Shown one piece after another: positions 18,857 to 29,493 of a stretch of DNA of 64,000 bases. This DNA is from JAFMDF01 sp965277445 (GTDB lineage: Bacteria > Bacteroidota > Bacteroidia > Chitinophagales > Saprospiraceae), in NCBI GenBank assembly GCA_965277445.1, contig CBDICY010000013.1, positions 1,984,001 through 2,048,000 on the forward strand, written 5' to 3'. Every line of letters begins with the position of its first letter. The first letter of the stretch is position 1. The translations under genes were made by a program, and so were the position numbers. The notes beneath the pieces were generated by a model. The model was not told where the DNA came from and ran no database searches. It worked only from the letters and a program-made list of their open reading frames with translations.

Positions 18857-21800
18857 TTAATCTTCTACTTTATAAATTTTCTGCCCCAATTTCTTCAAGA
18901 ATCTATTATCAAATTTTAGGTAATAAATACCACTTGGCAATTCGCTAATATCTACTTGATGTCTGCTATTTTGGGTATCTAGTTCTAAAGATTTCATCAC
19001 TTGACCAAAACCATTGACAATATGAACTTTAGCCATTTCCTCTAATTGTTCTAAGAAATGAATGGTAATTTCATGTTGAACAGGATTTGGATAAACCATG
19101 ACTCTTTGTCCACTACTAGGCTTCACCATTGCCATCGCAATATTAGAATAACTACTTTCCATGTCAGGCACAGATGTTTTGATACGATAGTAATTTTCAC
19201 CAAAAGTAGGCACTTCGTCCATGAAGTGGAAAGTTTCCATAGTTTCGCTAATTGGGCTCGCCATAGTACTGACTACTTTGAAATCAATGCCATCTGTACT
19301 TCTTTCAATGATGAAATTGCCATTGTTATAAGGAATTTTACCATCCCATGCTAATTCCACTTGCCCTTCTGTTGTGTTAGTTCTAAGGTTTTCGGCTGAT
19401 GGAAAGGCGCTACAATCAAGAATTGTTTTTGTAATAATATTCGTTTCTCCAGGATAACTATTACATCCTTTTCTACGAGCACATCGGATATAATACGTCG
19501 TTTTGGTAATTATGCCTGGATCATAATCAGGTGAATTAGAGTTTGGAATTTCCGTCCAATTTGGACTACCAGGATAATATTCCATGGTAATATCACTCTT
19601 CAACCATAAGTATTCCAATTGACCAACTCCACCACTTGGGAACGTTAAATTGGTGATAATCATTGGATCACCGCTTGGGCCACAAAGGGTTTCGTTTCTT
19701 CTAATAGAACCACCCAATAAAACATTTCTACAAATACCATCAGAAGGGTAGAGCCCTAAGTCAATGGTTAAGTTAACATCATTTGGCGCTAAGGTAACGA
19801 CTGGACTCATATTCGTATTGGGGTCGAAATCACTATCTATCGTATCATCCCCGCCTGTGTTTTGACCAGTAAAGGTTAAACCAAATGCATCGACTACCGT
19901 TACTTTATAACCACCAGGAGGCAAATTGAATTGATACAATCCATTCGCATCTGTTTGTGTAGTTCGGACAATCATTTCATCATAATAAGTTGTACCTGAC
20001 ACTTGTAAAGTAATGCCTTCAACACCCAATTCACCAGCATCTTGTGTACCACTAGAGTCGGTATCTTCCCAAACAAAATCTCCTAAAATAGCTGGATTTA
20101 GTAATCTTAAAGTATCGGTACAAACACAACCCGTTTCATCGGTAATAGTAACAATATAGGTATTCGTACTTAAATCATTGATAACCGAGTCCATACCGCC
20201 ATTATTCCAACTATAGGTATAATTACCACTTCCACCCATCACCATGACGCCTAATTGCCCTTCTATTCCATTAAAGGTTTCAATGTCATTTAATACTTTG
20301 ATTTCACAAGTAATACCTGTTGTTTCTATAATGGAAACAGATTCAACGACGGTACAGCCATTGGCATCGGTAACCGTTACATTATAATTGCCTGCGACCA
20401 AATTAAAGGCAGTATCCGTTGTTTGATTAGCTGCATCATTCCATAAATAAGTATAAGGTAAAGTCCCTCCAGCTGCGGTAACATGCGCGTGACCGGCTTC
20501 ATTACAACCAATGTTAGCGCCTTCAGTCATTGCCGTTAAAGGAGTTGGTTCAGTAATCGTAACAGAATCAATAGCGGTACAACCATTCGCATCCGTAACC
20601 GTCAGCGTGTAAGTACCTGGACTAAGAGTACTAATAGTAGCTGTATCATTTACGCCATTGCTCCAAGCTAAAGAGAGAGGGGAAGCACCACCAATTACTA
20701 AGGCGTCAATTACACCTGTGCTATCTCCTCCACAAAGAATATTAGTTTCAACCAAACCAATTACGATGGCATCAGCGGCTGTAATGGTCGTACTAGCTGT
20801 CCGCTCACAACCATTACCATCCGTAATTGTCAAATTATAAGTACCAGACGCCAAACCTGTAGGGTTTGGAATATTGCCGATGCCATTATCCCAAGTATAG
20901 GTAACTGGCGCTTTACCGCTATTAATGCTGACCGTAATACTTCCATCCGTCTCACCTACACAAGTAATGTCAGTTTGACTAATACTGAAATCTATCCCTT
21001 CTCCAATGGTAACATAAGTTGTATCCTTAGCTGTACAAATGCCATTAGAAATTAGCACAATAATTTCATGCGTTCCCGGCATCATCATAGTATAGACAGG
21101 ATTCGCAATGATTGAATCATTAAAAGAACCACCACTTGCGGTCCAAGTATAAGTTAAAGTCGTATCGGTTGGAATAGCCGTTAAATTAACTGGCGTTCCT
21201 CCACAAATCGTATCTCCTTCGGCAGCATTATTAATCGTTACAAATAATGGATTAGGTTCTGACAATGTTGATGTGGCAACCCTACTACAACCCATTGCGT
21301 CAGTAGCCGTAACGGTATATGTGCCAGTAGCTAAATTAGTAATTGTAGCTACATTTCCAGCACCAGTACTCCATGCATAAGTTACTGGAGTAATGCCACC
21401 ATTGGTAGTAGCGGTAATGCTTCCATTTCCATCACCACTACAAACTAAGTTGGTTGGTGTTGCAATCACACTTAAATTAGAGATTGCGCCAATTGTAGTG
21501 GTAGCGGTTATGCTACAACCAGCTGCATCTGTAACGGTTAAATTATAAGTGCCAGCAGGTAAATTTGTAGGGTTTGGAATATTGCCAATGCCATTATCCC
21601 AAGTATAAGTAATAGGTTCATTATCAGAACTAGCAGTTACACTAATTGCACCTGTACTATCACCTGCACAAATGACATCACTAAAAATCAATCCAACGGT
21701 AGGTCCTTCTTGAACCAAAACAGTGGTGGTGTCTGAATCAGTACAAATACCATTGGAAGCCGTCAAAACGATTTGGTAAGTTCCAGGCATCATCATCGTA

Positions 21801-24800
21801 TAAATAGGAGAAGCACTTGTTGAATCATCAAAAGAACCACCCGTTGCCGTCCATAAATAAGTCAAAGCTGTATCCGCAGGCGCTGCGCCAAAATTGACAG
21901 AACCACCAGGGCAAATATCTCTTGGCGTACTAATTATACTAATATCAAAAGGTGTTGGATTAGCAACGTTTGCGGTAGCTGTTGCTGAACAACCATTGTC
22001 ATCTGTTATGGTGAGGTTGTAAGTGCCAGCCGCTAAATTATTAATAGTTGCGGTACTTCCTCCATTGCTCCATGTATAAACATAAGGAGCTGCACCACCC
22101 ATAGGTGTTGCCGTAATACTGCCTGCATTGGTATCCGCACAAATTGGATTGGTTACAGCTACAGCTACGGTAACATTTGTGCCTTCATTAATCGTAGTCG
22201 AGTCCGTAGCCGTACATCCATTAGCATCTGTTACGGTCAAACTATAAGTTCCTGCTAATAAATTGGTTAAAGTAGGTACATTCGTTGTGCCGTTACTCCA
22301 GTTATAAGTATAAGGTGCTGCTCCACCGCTTACAGACGAAGAAATACTTCCATCATTTACACCTGCACAGAGTGGGGCAGAAGGGGTAAGTGTAAGGGTG
22401 ATTATTGCGCCATCATCAACTGTTGCGGAAGCAATAACCATACAACCATTGGCATCTGTTACGGTCAAACTATAAGTTCCTGCTGTTAGATTGGTTAAGG
22501 TAGAATCACCCGTTGTTCCTGTACTCCAAGCATATCCATAAGGTTTTACCCCTCCACTTACTTCTGATATAATACGACCATTATCTCCTCCTGCACAACT
22601 TGGATTGGTTGGCGTTAAAGTAATACTGATATTTGCACCATCATTTACAGTAGTAGTAGCTGTTCCTTGACAACCATTAGCGTCGGTCACAGTAAGCTCA
22701 TAAACACCAGCAGCAAGATTGCCAATTGTATCCGTTGTTGCACCATTACTCCAATTATAAGTATAAGGAGCAGTTCCTCCATTGACCATTGAAGTAACAC
22801 TACCTGCATCTATTCCACCACAAACAGAATTGGTTGGTGTTAAGCTTACAGCTACGGTGATTCCATCAGCGATAGTAGTAGAATCTGTGGCAGTACAACC
22901 ATTGGCATCAGTTATCGTCAAGCTATATATTCCAGCGGCTAAATTCGCAGGATTAGCTATATTTTCAATCGTATTATCACTCCAAGTATAAGTATATGGT
23001 GCTGTTCCACCAGCAACTGTTGAATTAATACTTCCTTGATTGATACCAGCACAAACTAAATCAGTAGCTGTTAAGCCAAGGGTAATTAAGGCTCCTTCAT
23101 TGATAGTCGCTGAACCAGTTGTTGCACAACTATTCGCATCGGTAACCGTTAAGTCATAAGTGCCTGCGGCTAAATTTGTAGGATTCGCAGTATTACCAAT
23201 AGTCGTATCACTCCAAGTATAAATATAAGGAGCAGTTCCACCAGTCACCGTTGTATTAATGCTACCATCATTTATTCCTTGACAAATAGCATCTGATGGT
23301 GTAAGTGTAACTTCTGGACCAGAAAGAATAGTTACCATTGTACTATCCTTAGTCACACAATTATCTTTAGTAATAGTGACTGAAATTTGATAAGTACCAG
23401 GCATCATCATCGAATAGGTTGGTGTTGCACTTGTGTTATCGTCAAAATTTCCTCCCGTTGCAGCCCAACTGTAGACAAATCCCGTATCTGCTGGCGTAGT
23501 AGATAAACTAACTTGTGCTTTAGCACAAATATTTGTACCAGCTGGATTATTAATACTTACACTTCCGTCAAAATCTTCACATTCAGGTCTACAATCTATA
23601 TGTTTAACTACTGTAATTACATTAGATAATTTAAAGCAACCTGCTAGACTATCGATAGTACTTCCTATCGTTAATCCTGTTAATCCTGCTTCATAGCTAA
23701 TATTCCAGATTAGAGAAATACCAGCTGGCGTATTTTCAAAATTAAAAATTGAATCTGTAGATATATCTAAAATGGTAGATTCCGTATTGGTAATAATAAA
23801 TCTAGAGAAAGCGCCAGATCCATTGATTAAATTAACTTTTATACTATCTGATTGTCCATCATCTACACAAACAACTGTTGGGTCATTTGTAGAAATTGAA
23901 CTAGCAGTTATCATACAAGTATCCGCACAGTTTTCTCGGACGACGACTAAATTATTAGACAGCTCGTAACAGCCCATTAAGTTCGCTGCATTTTGTCCGA
24001 CAACTAAACCAGTAATTGGATTTTCGTAAGAAACGCTCCAAATATAACAAGTACCAAAACCAGCACCTTCAAAATTAAAGACATTAGTATCAGGTAATTC
24101 CAGAATAGTCAAGGTTTCATCGGTAACAATCCAATGGGTATTTGTTCCCATATTGCCCGTTAAAGTAACGGTAATATTATCAGGAATACCATCACCAGCA
24201 CAAATCGTTAGAGAGTCAGAAGTGCTGATAGTTCCGCCTGTAACCATACAGGTATCGGCACAATTTTCTCGGACGACGATTAAATTATTCGATAATTCGT
24301 GACATCCTGTGATATTGGCAGCATTTTGTCCAACGACTAAACCGCTGATTGGATTTTCATAAGAAACGCTCCAAATATAACAAGTACCAAAACCAGCACC
24401 TTCAAAATTAAAGACATTAGTATCAGGTAATTCCAGAATAGTTAAGGTTTCATCAGTAACAATCCAACGGGTATTTGTTCCCATATTGCTCGTTAAAGCA
24501 ACGGTAATATCATCAGGAATACCATCACCAGCACAAATCATTAGAGAATCAGAAGTACTGATAACGCCACCTTTAACAGTACAAGAATCACAATCTGTTT
24601 GTCTAAGCACAGCAATCGCATCCGAATAAGTACAACCATTGGCATCGGTAACAGTAAAACTATAACCACCTGGTGCTAAATTGGTAACAATGGCAGTAGT
24701 ATCATTTAATGGAGCATCCCAAACGTAAGTATAAGGGGCATTACCACCTCTAACATCTAGCCTTGCTCTTCCATCATTGGCATCACAGCTCGCATCGTCT

Positions 24801-27800
24801 ACAACTGGTGTGACGATTAAAGAGTCGGCACTATGAACTTTTGCAGCAGCTGTGCCAAAACAACCATTCGCATCCGTAACGGTCACTTCATAAGTACCCT
24901 GTGCTAGACCTGTAAATCCCGGGAAGTCAGGTAAGAAATTATTCCACGTATATCTAAAAGGAGCAGTACCATTGGCGACATTTGCCATAATTGAACCACT
25001 ATTTTCTCCATTACATAAAGCATCTGTAGTTGCTAAAGTAACGATTAACCCCATACTTGGATCAATAGTAGTAGTAGCAGAAGCCGTACATCCATTCATA
25101 TCCGTCACGACAACCGTATAATCCCCAGGAGGTAGATTAACGACTGATTGAGTGGTTTGATTATTGGCGTCATTCCATTGGAAAGTATATCCTGGGGTTC
25201 CTCCAGAAACCATTGCTATAGCAGAACCATTTGGGTTGACACAGTCTGTACCTGTAGGTGTGGCAGAAACAACTAATAAATCTGAATCTAAGAGAGTAGC
25301 AGAAGCTATATTTTGACAACCAGCAGCATCCGTTAACGTAACGGTGTAGATTCCTGCTGTTAAATTGGTTAAAACGGCAGTACCAGTTACACCATTTGAC
25401 CAAGCATAAGTATAAGGCGCTGTTCCTCCATTAGGCGTTGCAGTTGCAGTTCCATCATTCCCTCCATGACAAGAGATATTGGTTATAGCCAAAGAAACAC
25501 TAACTGCACCTTCTTCTCCAATGATTACAACCGTTGAATTCGTACAACCTGTTGAGTCGGTAACAACTACACTATATACACCCGGAGCCAAACTATCAGG
25601 GTCTTCCACATTTCCAATACCATTATCCCATACAATGGCATAAGGAGCAATTCCCCCACTAATATTTAAATTAATCGAACCATTCATATTACCACAAGTG
25701 GCATTGGTCATGGTAGCGGTTAAAACAATATTACTAGTAGAAACATCCGTGATTACAGTAACTGTTGCATTATTTTGGCAACCATTAGCATCCGTTACAA
25801 TCACTTGATAAGTACCAGTTGCAAGATTAGTTGCAGTAGCCGTTGTTTGATTGGTTGCATCATTCCAAGCATAAGTATAAGGAGCAGTTCCACCATTTGC
25901 GGTAACAGTAGCAGTTCCATCTGTTAATCCACAAGCAGCATCTGTTGTACTAGTAGTTAAAGTTATATTATTAACGGGAGCATTCACCACCGTTGTTGCG
26001 CTATTCTGACAACCATTGGCATCTGTCACGACCACTTGATAAGTACCACCAACTAAGTTGGTTGCTATTGGTGTAGTTTGATTAGCGGTATCATTCCAAG
26101 TGTAAGTATAAGGAGGCGTTCCGCCACTTACTGTAGCAACAGTAGCCGTTCCATTAGCCATACCACAACCAGCATCTGTTGAAATAGCAGTTACTACTAT
26201 ATTATTAGCAACGGTGTTGACGGTAACTGTTGCATTGTTTGAACAACCATTAGCATCCGTAACAACAACTTGGTAATTCCCACCAGCTAAATTGGTAGCA
26301 GTAGCGGTTATTTGATTAGCGGCATCATTCCAAGCATAAGTATAAGGAGCTGTTCCGCCACTTACGGTAACAATGGCTGTTCCATCAATAGCACCGCAAC
26401 CAGCATCCGTAGCACTAGTAGCTAAAATGAGGTTCGCTGCTGAATTGACGGTAACCGTTGCATTATTTGAACAACCGTTAGCATCTGTAACAACAACTTG
26501 GTAAGTACCAGTTGCTAGATTAGTCGCTGTAGCCGTTGTTTGGTTAGCGGCATCATTCCAAGCATAAGTATAAGGAATCGTTCCCCCACTTGCAAAAATA
26601 TTAGTTGTCCCATTATTTACACCACAATCAGCATCTGTCGATCCAGCTGTTAGAACAATATTATTATCCGTCGAATTGACGGTAACCGTTGCATTGTTTG
26701 AACAACCGTTAGCATCTGTAACAACAACTTGGTAAGTACCACCCGCTAAATTAGTAGCAGTAGCGGTTGTTTGATTAGCCGGATCATTCCACGCATAAGT
26801 ATAAGGAGCCATTCCGTCACTTACGGTAACAGTAGCTGTTCCATCTGTAGCACCGCAACCAGCATCCATAGCATTAGTAGTTAAAATGAGATTTGCTGAG
26901 GAATTGACGGTAACCGTTGCATTATTTGAACAACCGTTAGCATCCGTTACAACAACTTGGTAAGTACCACCCGCTAAATTAGTTGCATTAGCGGTTGTTT
27001 GATTAGCGGAATCATTCCACGCATAAGTATAAGGAATCGTTCCCCCACTTGCAAAAACATTAGCTGTTCCATTATTTACACCACAATCAGCATCTGTCGA
27101 GCCAGTAGTTAAAACAATATTATTATCCATCGAATTGACGATAACCGTTGCATTACCTGAACAACCGTTAACATCTGTAACAACAACTTGGTAAGTACCA
27201 CCCGCTAAATTAGTAGCAGTAGCGGTTGTTTGATTAGCCGGATCATTCCACGCATAAGTATAAGGTGTGGTTCCGCCACTTACAGTAACGGTCGCTGAAC
27301 CATCTGCTGTATTACAACCAGCGTCAGTTATGTTAGTAGTTAAGGTTAAAGGCGTAGGGGCATCAATTTGATAACTTCCAGTAGCTTGACAACCATTGGC
27401 ATCTGTTACCGTTAAACTGTAAATTCCAACTGCAAGATTATTAACAAAAGAAGAATCAGGTAAATCATTGCTCCAATTATAGCTGTAAGCTGGACTTCCA
27501 CCTGCAACAGTTACTAGAATTTGACCTGTATTATCACCAACACAAAGCGGTAGTTTTATATTTGGATTTAAAGTGATCTCTGTTGCAACACCTACCTCTA
27601 TAGTCGCACTATCTGTACATCCTAGACCATCGGTTGCTGTTACCGTATAAGTTCCTGCTGCGAGATTTAGCGGATTATTGGTATTTTCAATGCCCGTTTG
27701 TCCCCAAGTATAATTAACCGTACCTGTCGCTCCAGTTGTTGTAAGCGTAATAGATCCGTCTGTAAAACCTCCACAACTTGCTTCTTCCGCAATACCAAGT

Positions 27801-28756
27801 ATCGCCAATTCGCAATTGCCTGCTCTAATATCAAAAGTGTCTATTCCTGAACAACCGTTTTCATCTGTTGCGGTTAAATAGACTTGGAAATCTCCTTCAG
27901 TAGTAGCTAGGAAACTAGGATTACTAATAGTCGAATTACTCAAAGTGCCACCTGAAACGGACCAATTATAAGTAGGATTTGTGCCAGAGACGGTACTATT
28001 CAACTGTAAATTTTGATTCGGAGCTACCATAGTTTGACCTGCGGTAATGGTAACAGGTAGTTGATTATCAACGGTTACAGTCGTTTCAGCCATTTCCATA
28101 CAATCTCCCATAGTAATGGTTACCTTTATGGTATAGACACCAGGCACCATCATGGTATAAGTCGGAGTTGCTGATGTTACGTTATCAAAACTTCCACCTG
28201 TGGCTTCCCATAAATAGGTAAAACCCGAGCCATTTCCAGTAACGGATAAGACTAAGGGTTCTTTGGTGCAAATGGTCGAATTTGCAGGGGTTATAGCTGC
28301 ATTGATGTCGCAACAACTAATAGATTTGACGACAAAATTAGTTTCTCCTACATATTCCGTACAACCACTTCTTCTAGAGCAACGGCCATAATAAGTGGTT
28401 TCAGAAATTGGAATCGGATCATAAGATGCTCCAGTTGCACCTGGAATAATTTGCCAAGTGTTAAATGGAGAATTGGGGTCACCTGTTGTTTTCATCCAAA
28501 TATATTCAATATCGCCGGAGCCACCTGTGGCAGCAGCGGTACTTAGAATAGGACTTGGATCAAAAATAGGGTTATTACATCCAGATTCATCACCGATAAT
28601 TGTTCCGCCGCTAGTGAGGTTATCACAAGTTTGCGCATTAATCATCGATAAGGAAAGGCTGAGTAATAAAAATAGAATGGTCTTTAATGTAGTTACATTA
28701 GTAAAGAAACTGGTCATACCGTAGGTGTGTAAGTTGTTGAACCTCATGATAGTCAT
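18857..28756 (-). CDS. Giant SprB-repeat surface protein with T9SS sorting domain
   Basis: About 3300 residues. The signal peptide hydrophobic core is TILFLLLSLSLSMINAQ. The exact start is open: ATGs at 28756, 28747 and 28717 all keep it. By eye there are 26 SprB repeats of about 76 residues, each ending near VTDANGC. Between them are four PKD-like domains (SATPTYTMM), a block of three related repeats containing VFNFE (mirrored at about 23580-24590), and an SdrD_B-like domain (GDFVWEDTDSSGTQD). The segment after the signal peptide (TTYYGRCSRRSGC) recurs near the C-terminus (TTYYIRCARRKGC). The end is a type A T9SS sorting domain (VYPNPVQHEITIHF, LPSGIYYLKF). Expected role: a surface adhesin, as SprB is in gliding motility. 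Confidence 0.92.
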   Translation of the reverse strand: MTIMRFNNLHTYGMTSFFTNVTTLKTILFLLLSLSLSMINAQTCDNLTSGGTIIGDESGCNNPIFDPSPILSTAAATGGSGDIEYIWMKTTGDPNSPFNTWQIIPGATGASYDPIPISETTYYGRCSRRSGCTEYVGETNFVVKSISCCDINAAITPANSTICTKEPLVLSVTGNGSGFTYLWEATGGSFDNVTSATPTYTMMVPGVYTIKVTITMGDCMEMAETTVTVDNQLPVTITAGQTMVAPNQNLQLNSTVSGTNPTYNWSVSGGTLSNSTISNPSFLATTEGDFQVYLTATDENGCSGIDTFDIRAGNCELAILGIAEEASCGGFTDGSITLTTTGATGTVNYTWGQTGIENTNNPLNLAAGTYTVTATDGLGCTDSATIEVGVATEITLNPNIKLPLCVGDNTGQILVTVAGGSPAYSYNWSNDLPDSSFVNNLAVGIYSLTVTDANGCQATGSYQIDAPTPLTLTTNITDAGCNTADGSATVTVSGGTTPYTYAWNDPANQTTATATNLAGGTYQVVVTDVNGCSGNATVIVNSMDNNIVLTTGSTDADCGVNNGTANVFASGGTIPYTYAWNDSANQTTANATNLAGGTYQVVVTDANGCSNNATVTVNSSANLILTTNAMDAGCGATDGTATVTVSDGMAPYTYAWNDPANQTTATATNLAGGTYQVVVTDANGCSNNATVTVNSTDNNIVLTAGSTDADCGVNNGTTNIFASGGTIPYTYAWNDAANQTTATATNLATGTYQVVVTDANGCSNNATVTVNSAANLILATSATDAGCGAIDGTAIVTVSGGTAPYTYAWNDAANQITATATNLAGGNYQVVVTDANGCSNNATVTVNTVANNIVVTAISTDAGCGMANGTATVATVSGGTPPYTYTWNDTANQTTPIATNLVGGTYQVVVTDANGCQNSATTVVNAPVNNITLTTSTTDAACGLTDGTATVTANGGTAPYTYAWNDATNQTTATATNLATGTYQVIVTDANGCQNNATVTVITDVSTSNIVLTATMTNATCGNMNGSINLNISGGIAPYAIVWDNGIGNVEDPDSLAPGVYSVVVTDSTGCTNSTVVIIGEEGAVSVSLAITNISCHGGNDGTATATPNGGTAPYTYAWSNGVTGTAVLTNLTAGIYTVTLTDAAGCQNIASATLLDSDLLVVSATPTGTDCVNPNGSAIAMVSGGTPGYTFQWNDANNQTTQSVVNLPPGDYTVVVTDMNGCTASATTTIDPSMGLIVTLATTDALCNGENSGSIMANVANGTAPFRYTWNNFLPDFPGFTGLAQGTYEVTVTDANGCFGTAAAKVHSADSLIVTPVVDDASCDANDGRARLDVRGGNAPYTYVWDAPLNDTTAIVTNLAPGGYSFTVTDANGCTYSDAIAVLRQTDCDSCTVKGGVISTSDSLMICAGDGIPDDITVALTSNMGTNTRWIVTDETLTILELPDTNVFNFEGAGFGTCYIWSVSYENPISGLVVGQNAANITGCHELSNNLIVVRENCADTCMVTGGTISTSDSLTICAGDGIPDNITVTLTGNMGTNTHWIVTDETLTILELPDTNVFNFEGAGFGTCYIWSVSYENPITGLVVGQNAANLMGCYELSNNLVVVRENCADTCMITASSISTNDPTVVCVDDGQSDSIKVNLINGSGAFSRFIITNTESTILDISTDSIFNFENTPAGISLIWNISYEAGLTGLTIGSTIDSLAGCFKLSNVITVVKHIDCRPECEDFDGSVSINNPAGTNICAKAQVSLSTTPADTGFVYSWAATGGNFDDNTSATPTYSMMMPGTYQISVTITKDNCVTKDSTMVTILSGPEVTLTPSDAICQGINDGSINTTVTGGTAPYIYTWSDTTIGNTANPTNLAAGTYDLTVTDANSCATTGSATINEGALITLGLTATDLVCAGINQGSINSTVAGGTAPYTYTWSDNTIENIANPANLAAGIYSLTITDANGCTATDSTTIADGITVAVSLTPTNSVCGGIDAGSVTSMVNGGTAPYTYNWSNGATTDTIGNLAAGVYELTVTDANGCQGTATTTVNDGANISITLTPTNPSCAGGDNGRIISEVSGGVKPYGYAWSTGTTGDSTLTNLTAGTYSLTVTDANGCMVIASATVDDGAIITLTLTPSAPLCAGVNDGSISSSVSGGAAPYTYNWSNGTTNVPTLTNLLAGTYSLTVTDANGCTATDSTTINEGTNVTVAVAVTNPICADTNAGSITATPMGGAAPYVYTWSNGGSTATINNLAAGTYNLTITDDNGCSATATANVANPTPFDISIISTPRDICPGGSVNFGAAPADTALTYLWTATGGSFDDSTSASPIYTMMMPGTYQIVLTASNGICTDSDTTTVLVQEGPTVGLIFSDVICAGDSTGAISVTASSDNEPITYTWDNGIGNIPNPTNLPAGTYNLTVTDAAGCSITATTTIGAISNLSVIATPTNLVCSGDGNGSITATTNGGITPVTYAWSTGAGNVATITNLATGTYTVTATDAMGCSRVATSTLSEPNPLFVTINNAAEGDTICGGTPVNLTAIPTDTTLTYTWTASGGSFNDSIIANPVYTMMMPGTHEIIVLISNGICTAKDTTYVTIGEGIDFSISQTDITCVGETDGSITVSINSGKAPVTYTWDNGIGNIPNPTGLASGTYNLTITDGNGCERTASTTITAADAIVIGLVETNILCGGDSTGVIDALVIGGASPLSLAWSNGVNDTATISTLSPGTYTLTVTDANGCTAIDSVTITEPTPLTAMTEGANIGCNEAGHAHVTAAGGTLPYTYLWNDAANQTTDTAFNLVAGNYNVTVTDANGCTVVESVSIIETTGITCEIKVLNDIETFNGIEGQLGVMVMGGSGNYTYSWNNGGMDSVINDLSTNTYIVTITDETGCVCTDTLRLLNPAILGDFVWEDTDSSGTQDAGELGVEGITLQVSGTTYYDEMIVRTTQTDANGLYQFNLPPGGYKVTVVDAFGLTFTGQNTGGDDTIDSDFDPNTNMSPVVTLAPNDVNLTIDLGLYPSDGICRNVLLGGSIRRNETLCGPSGDPMIITNLTFPSGGVGQLEYLWLKSDITMEYYPGSPNWTEIPNSNSPDYDPGIITKTTYYIRCARRKGCNSYPGETNIITKTILDCSAFPSAENLRTNTTEGQVELAWDGKIPYNNGNFIIERSTDGIDFKVVSTMASPISETMETFHFMDEVPTFGENYYRIKTSVPDMESSYSNIAMAMVKPSSGQRVMVYPNPVQHEITIHFLEQLEEMAKVHIVNGFGQVMKSLELDTQNSRHQVDISELPSGIYYLKFDNRFLKKLGQKIYKVED
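26440..27360 (-). repeat. Near-identical tandem SprB repeats inside the giant gene
   Basis: Units of 228-231 bp start with almost the same sequence near 26443, 26671, 26901 and 27132. The encoded repeats alternate between two types, one with DADCGVNNGT and the other with DAGCGATDGT. A two-repeat unit of about 460 bp has therefore been duplicated recently. Confidence 0.75.
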
Positions 28757-28768
28757 CGTTAAATCCAA

Positions 28769-29493
28769 AAAAGCTCACTTTCAGCAGATCTATATCTATA
28801 AAAGAACTGATAGTGAAAATGATGTTTTAGCCCAATGACAACATCAATAATAAAGAGACAAAACAGCAATGGTTACATTGCTTGAAATGGCACATTACGA
28901 CCGATATTGCTATTGAGCATTTAGATGTCCTTTAGCAAAATTTTTAGTTCCTCGCAGATAAGATAATTAGGAGGCGATAAGGTTTTTAGAATGGATCTTA
29001 AATCTTACTTGGTAAGCCTTTTAAGTTTTCTCATATTAATTGAATATATACAAAATTTTAGCCAAAATGATTTTTTATAGAAATAATATGGATAAAAAGT
29101 AAGTGTGAATCTAATTGATTATCAGTATTTTAAGGGTATTTATTGTAGTTTGGGGCGGAAAAATATTTGTATTATAATTTAAATGAATTTGTATATTATT
29201 GGCAGGCAAGAGGTTGTTAAAGGGTTTCTTTTTTGTATTGTTAATTTTATTTATTTAAAAAATATTTTTTGAGGTACGCATTTTTTTGAAAAAAATAGCA
29301 ATAAATTAATTTGTGAGGAGGTATTAGACCAATAAAAATCCTCACCTAAAAGATTTGTTAAGTAATGACGAAATAATAAGTCATCACGAGGTCACCAAAA
29401 ATAAGCTTTGGTTGTTTGAAGTATCAACTAGGTAATAAATAGATCGAATCTGACAGCTAATAATCGAAATTAGATACTATTTTTTAACTCCTC
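28769..29493. other. Intergenic region, 0.7 kb, no gene seen
   Basis: Very AT-rich. It separates the start of the giant T9SS gene from the end of the M28 peptidase gene. No conserved coding segment, tRNA or clear TAnnTTTG promoter was found. It must contain the giant gene's promoter and probably a long leader. Confidence 0.5.

Noticed and set aside
25170..25403. Minus-strand overlapping reading frame within the giant gene (77 codons)
   Set aside because: It is an alternative frame of the repeat coding sequence with no start context or recognisable protein.
26440..27360. Regular ~230-bp repeats that could suggest a CRISPR array
   Set aside because: They encode SprB domains in one open frame, lack short constant repeats with unique spacers and have no cas genes nearby.
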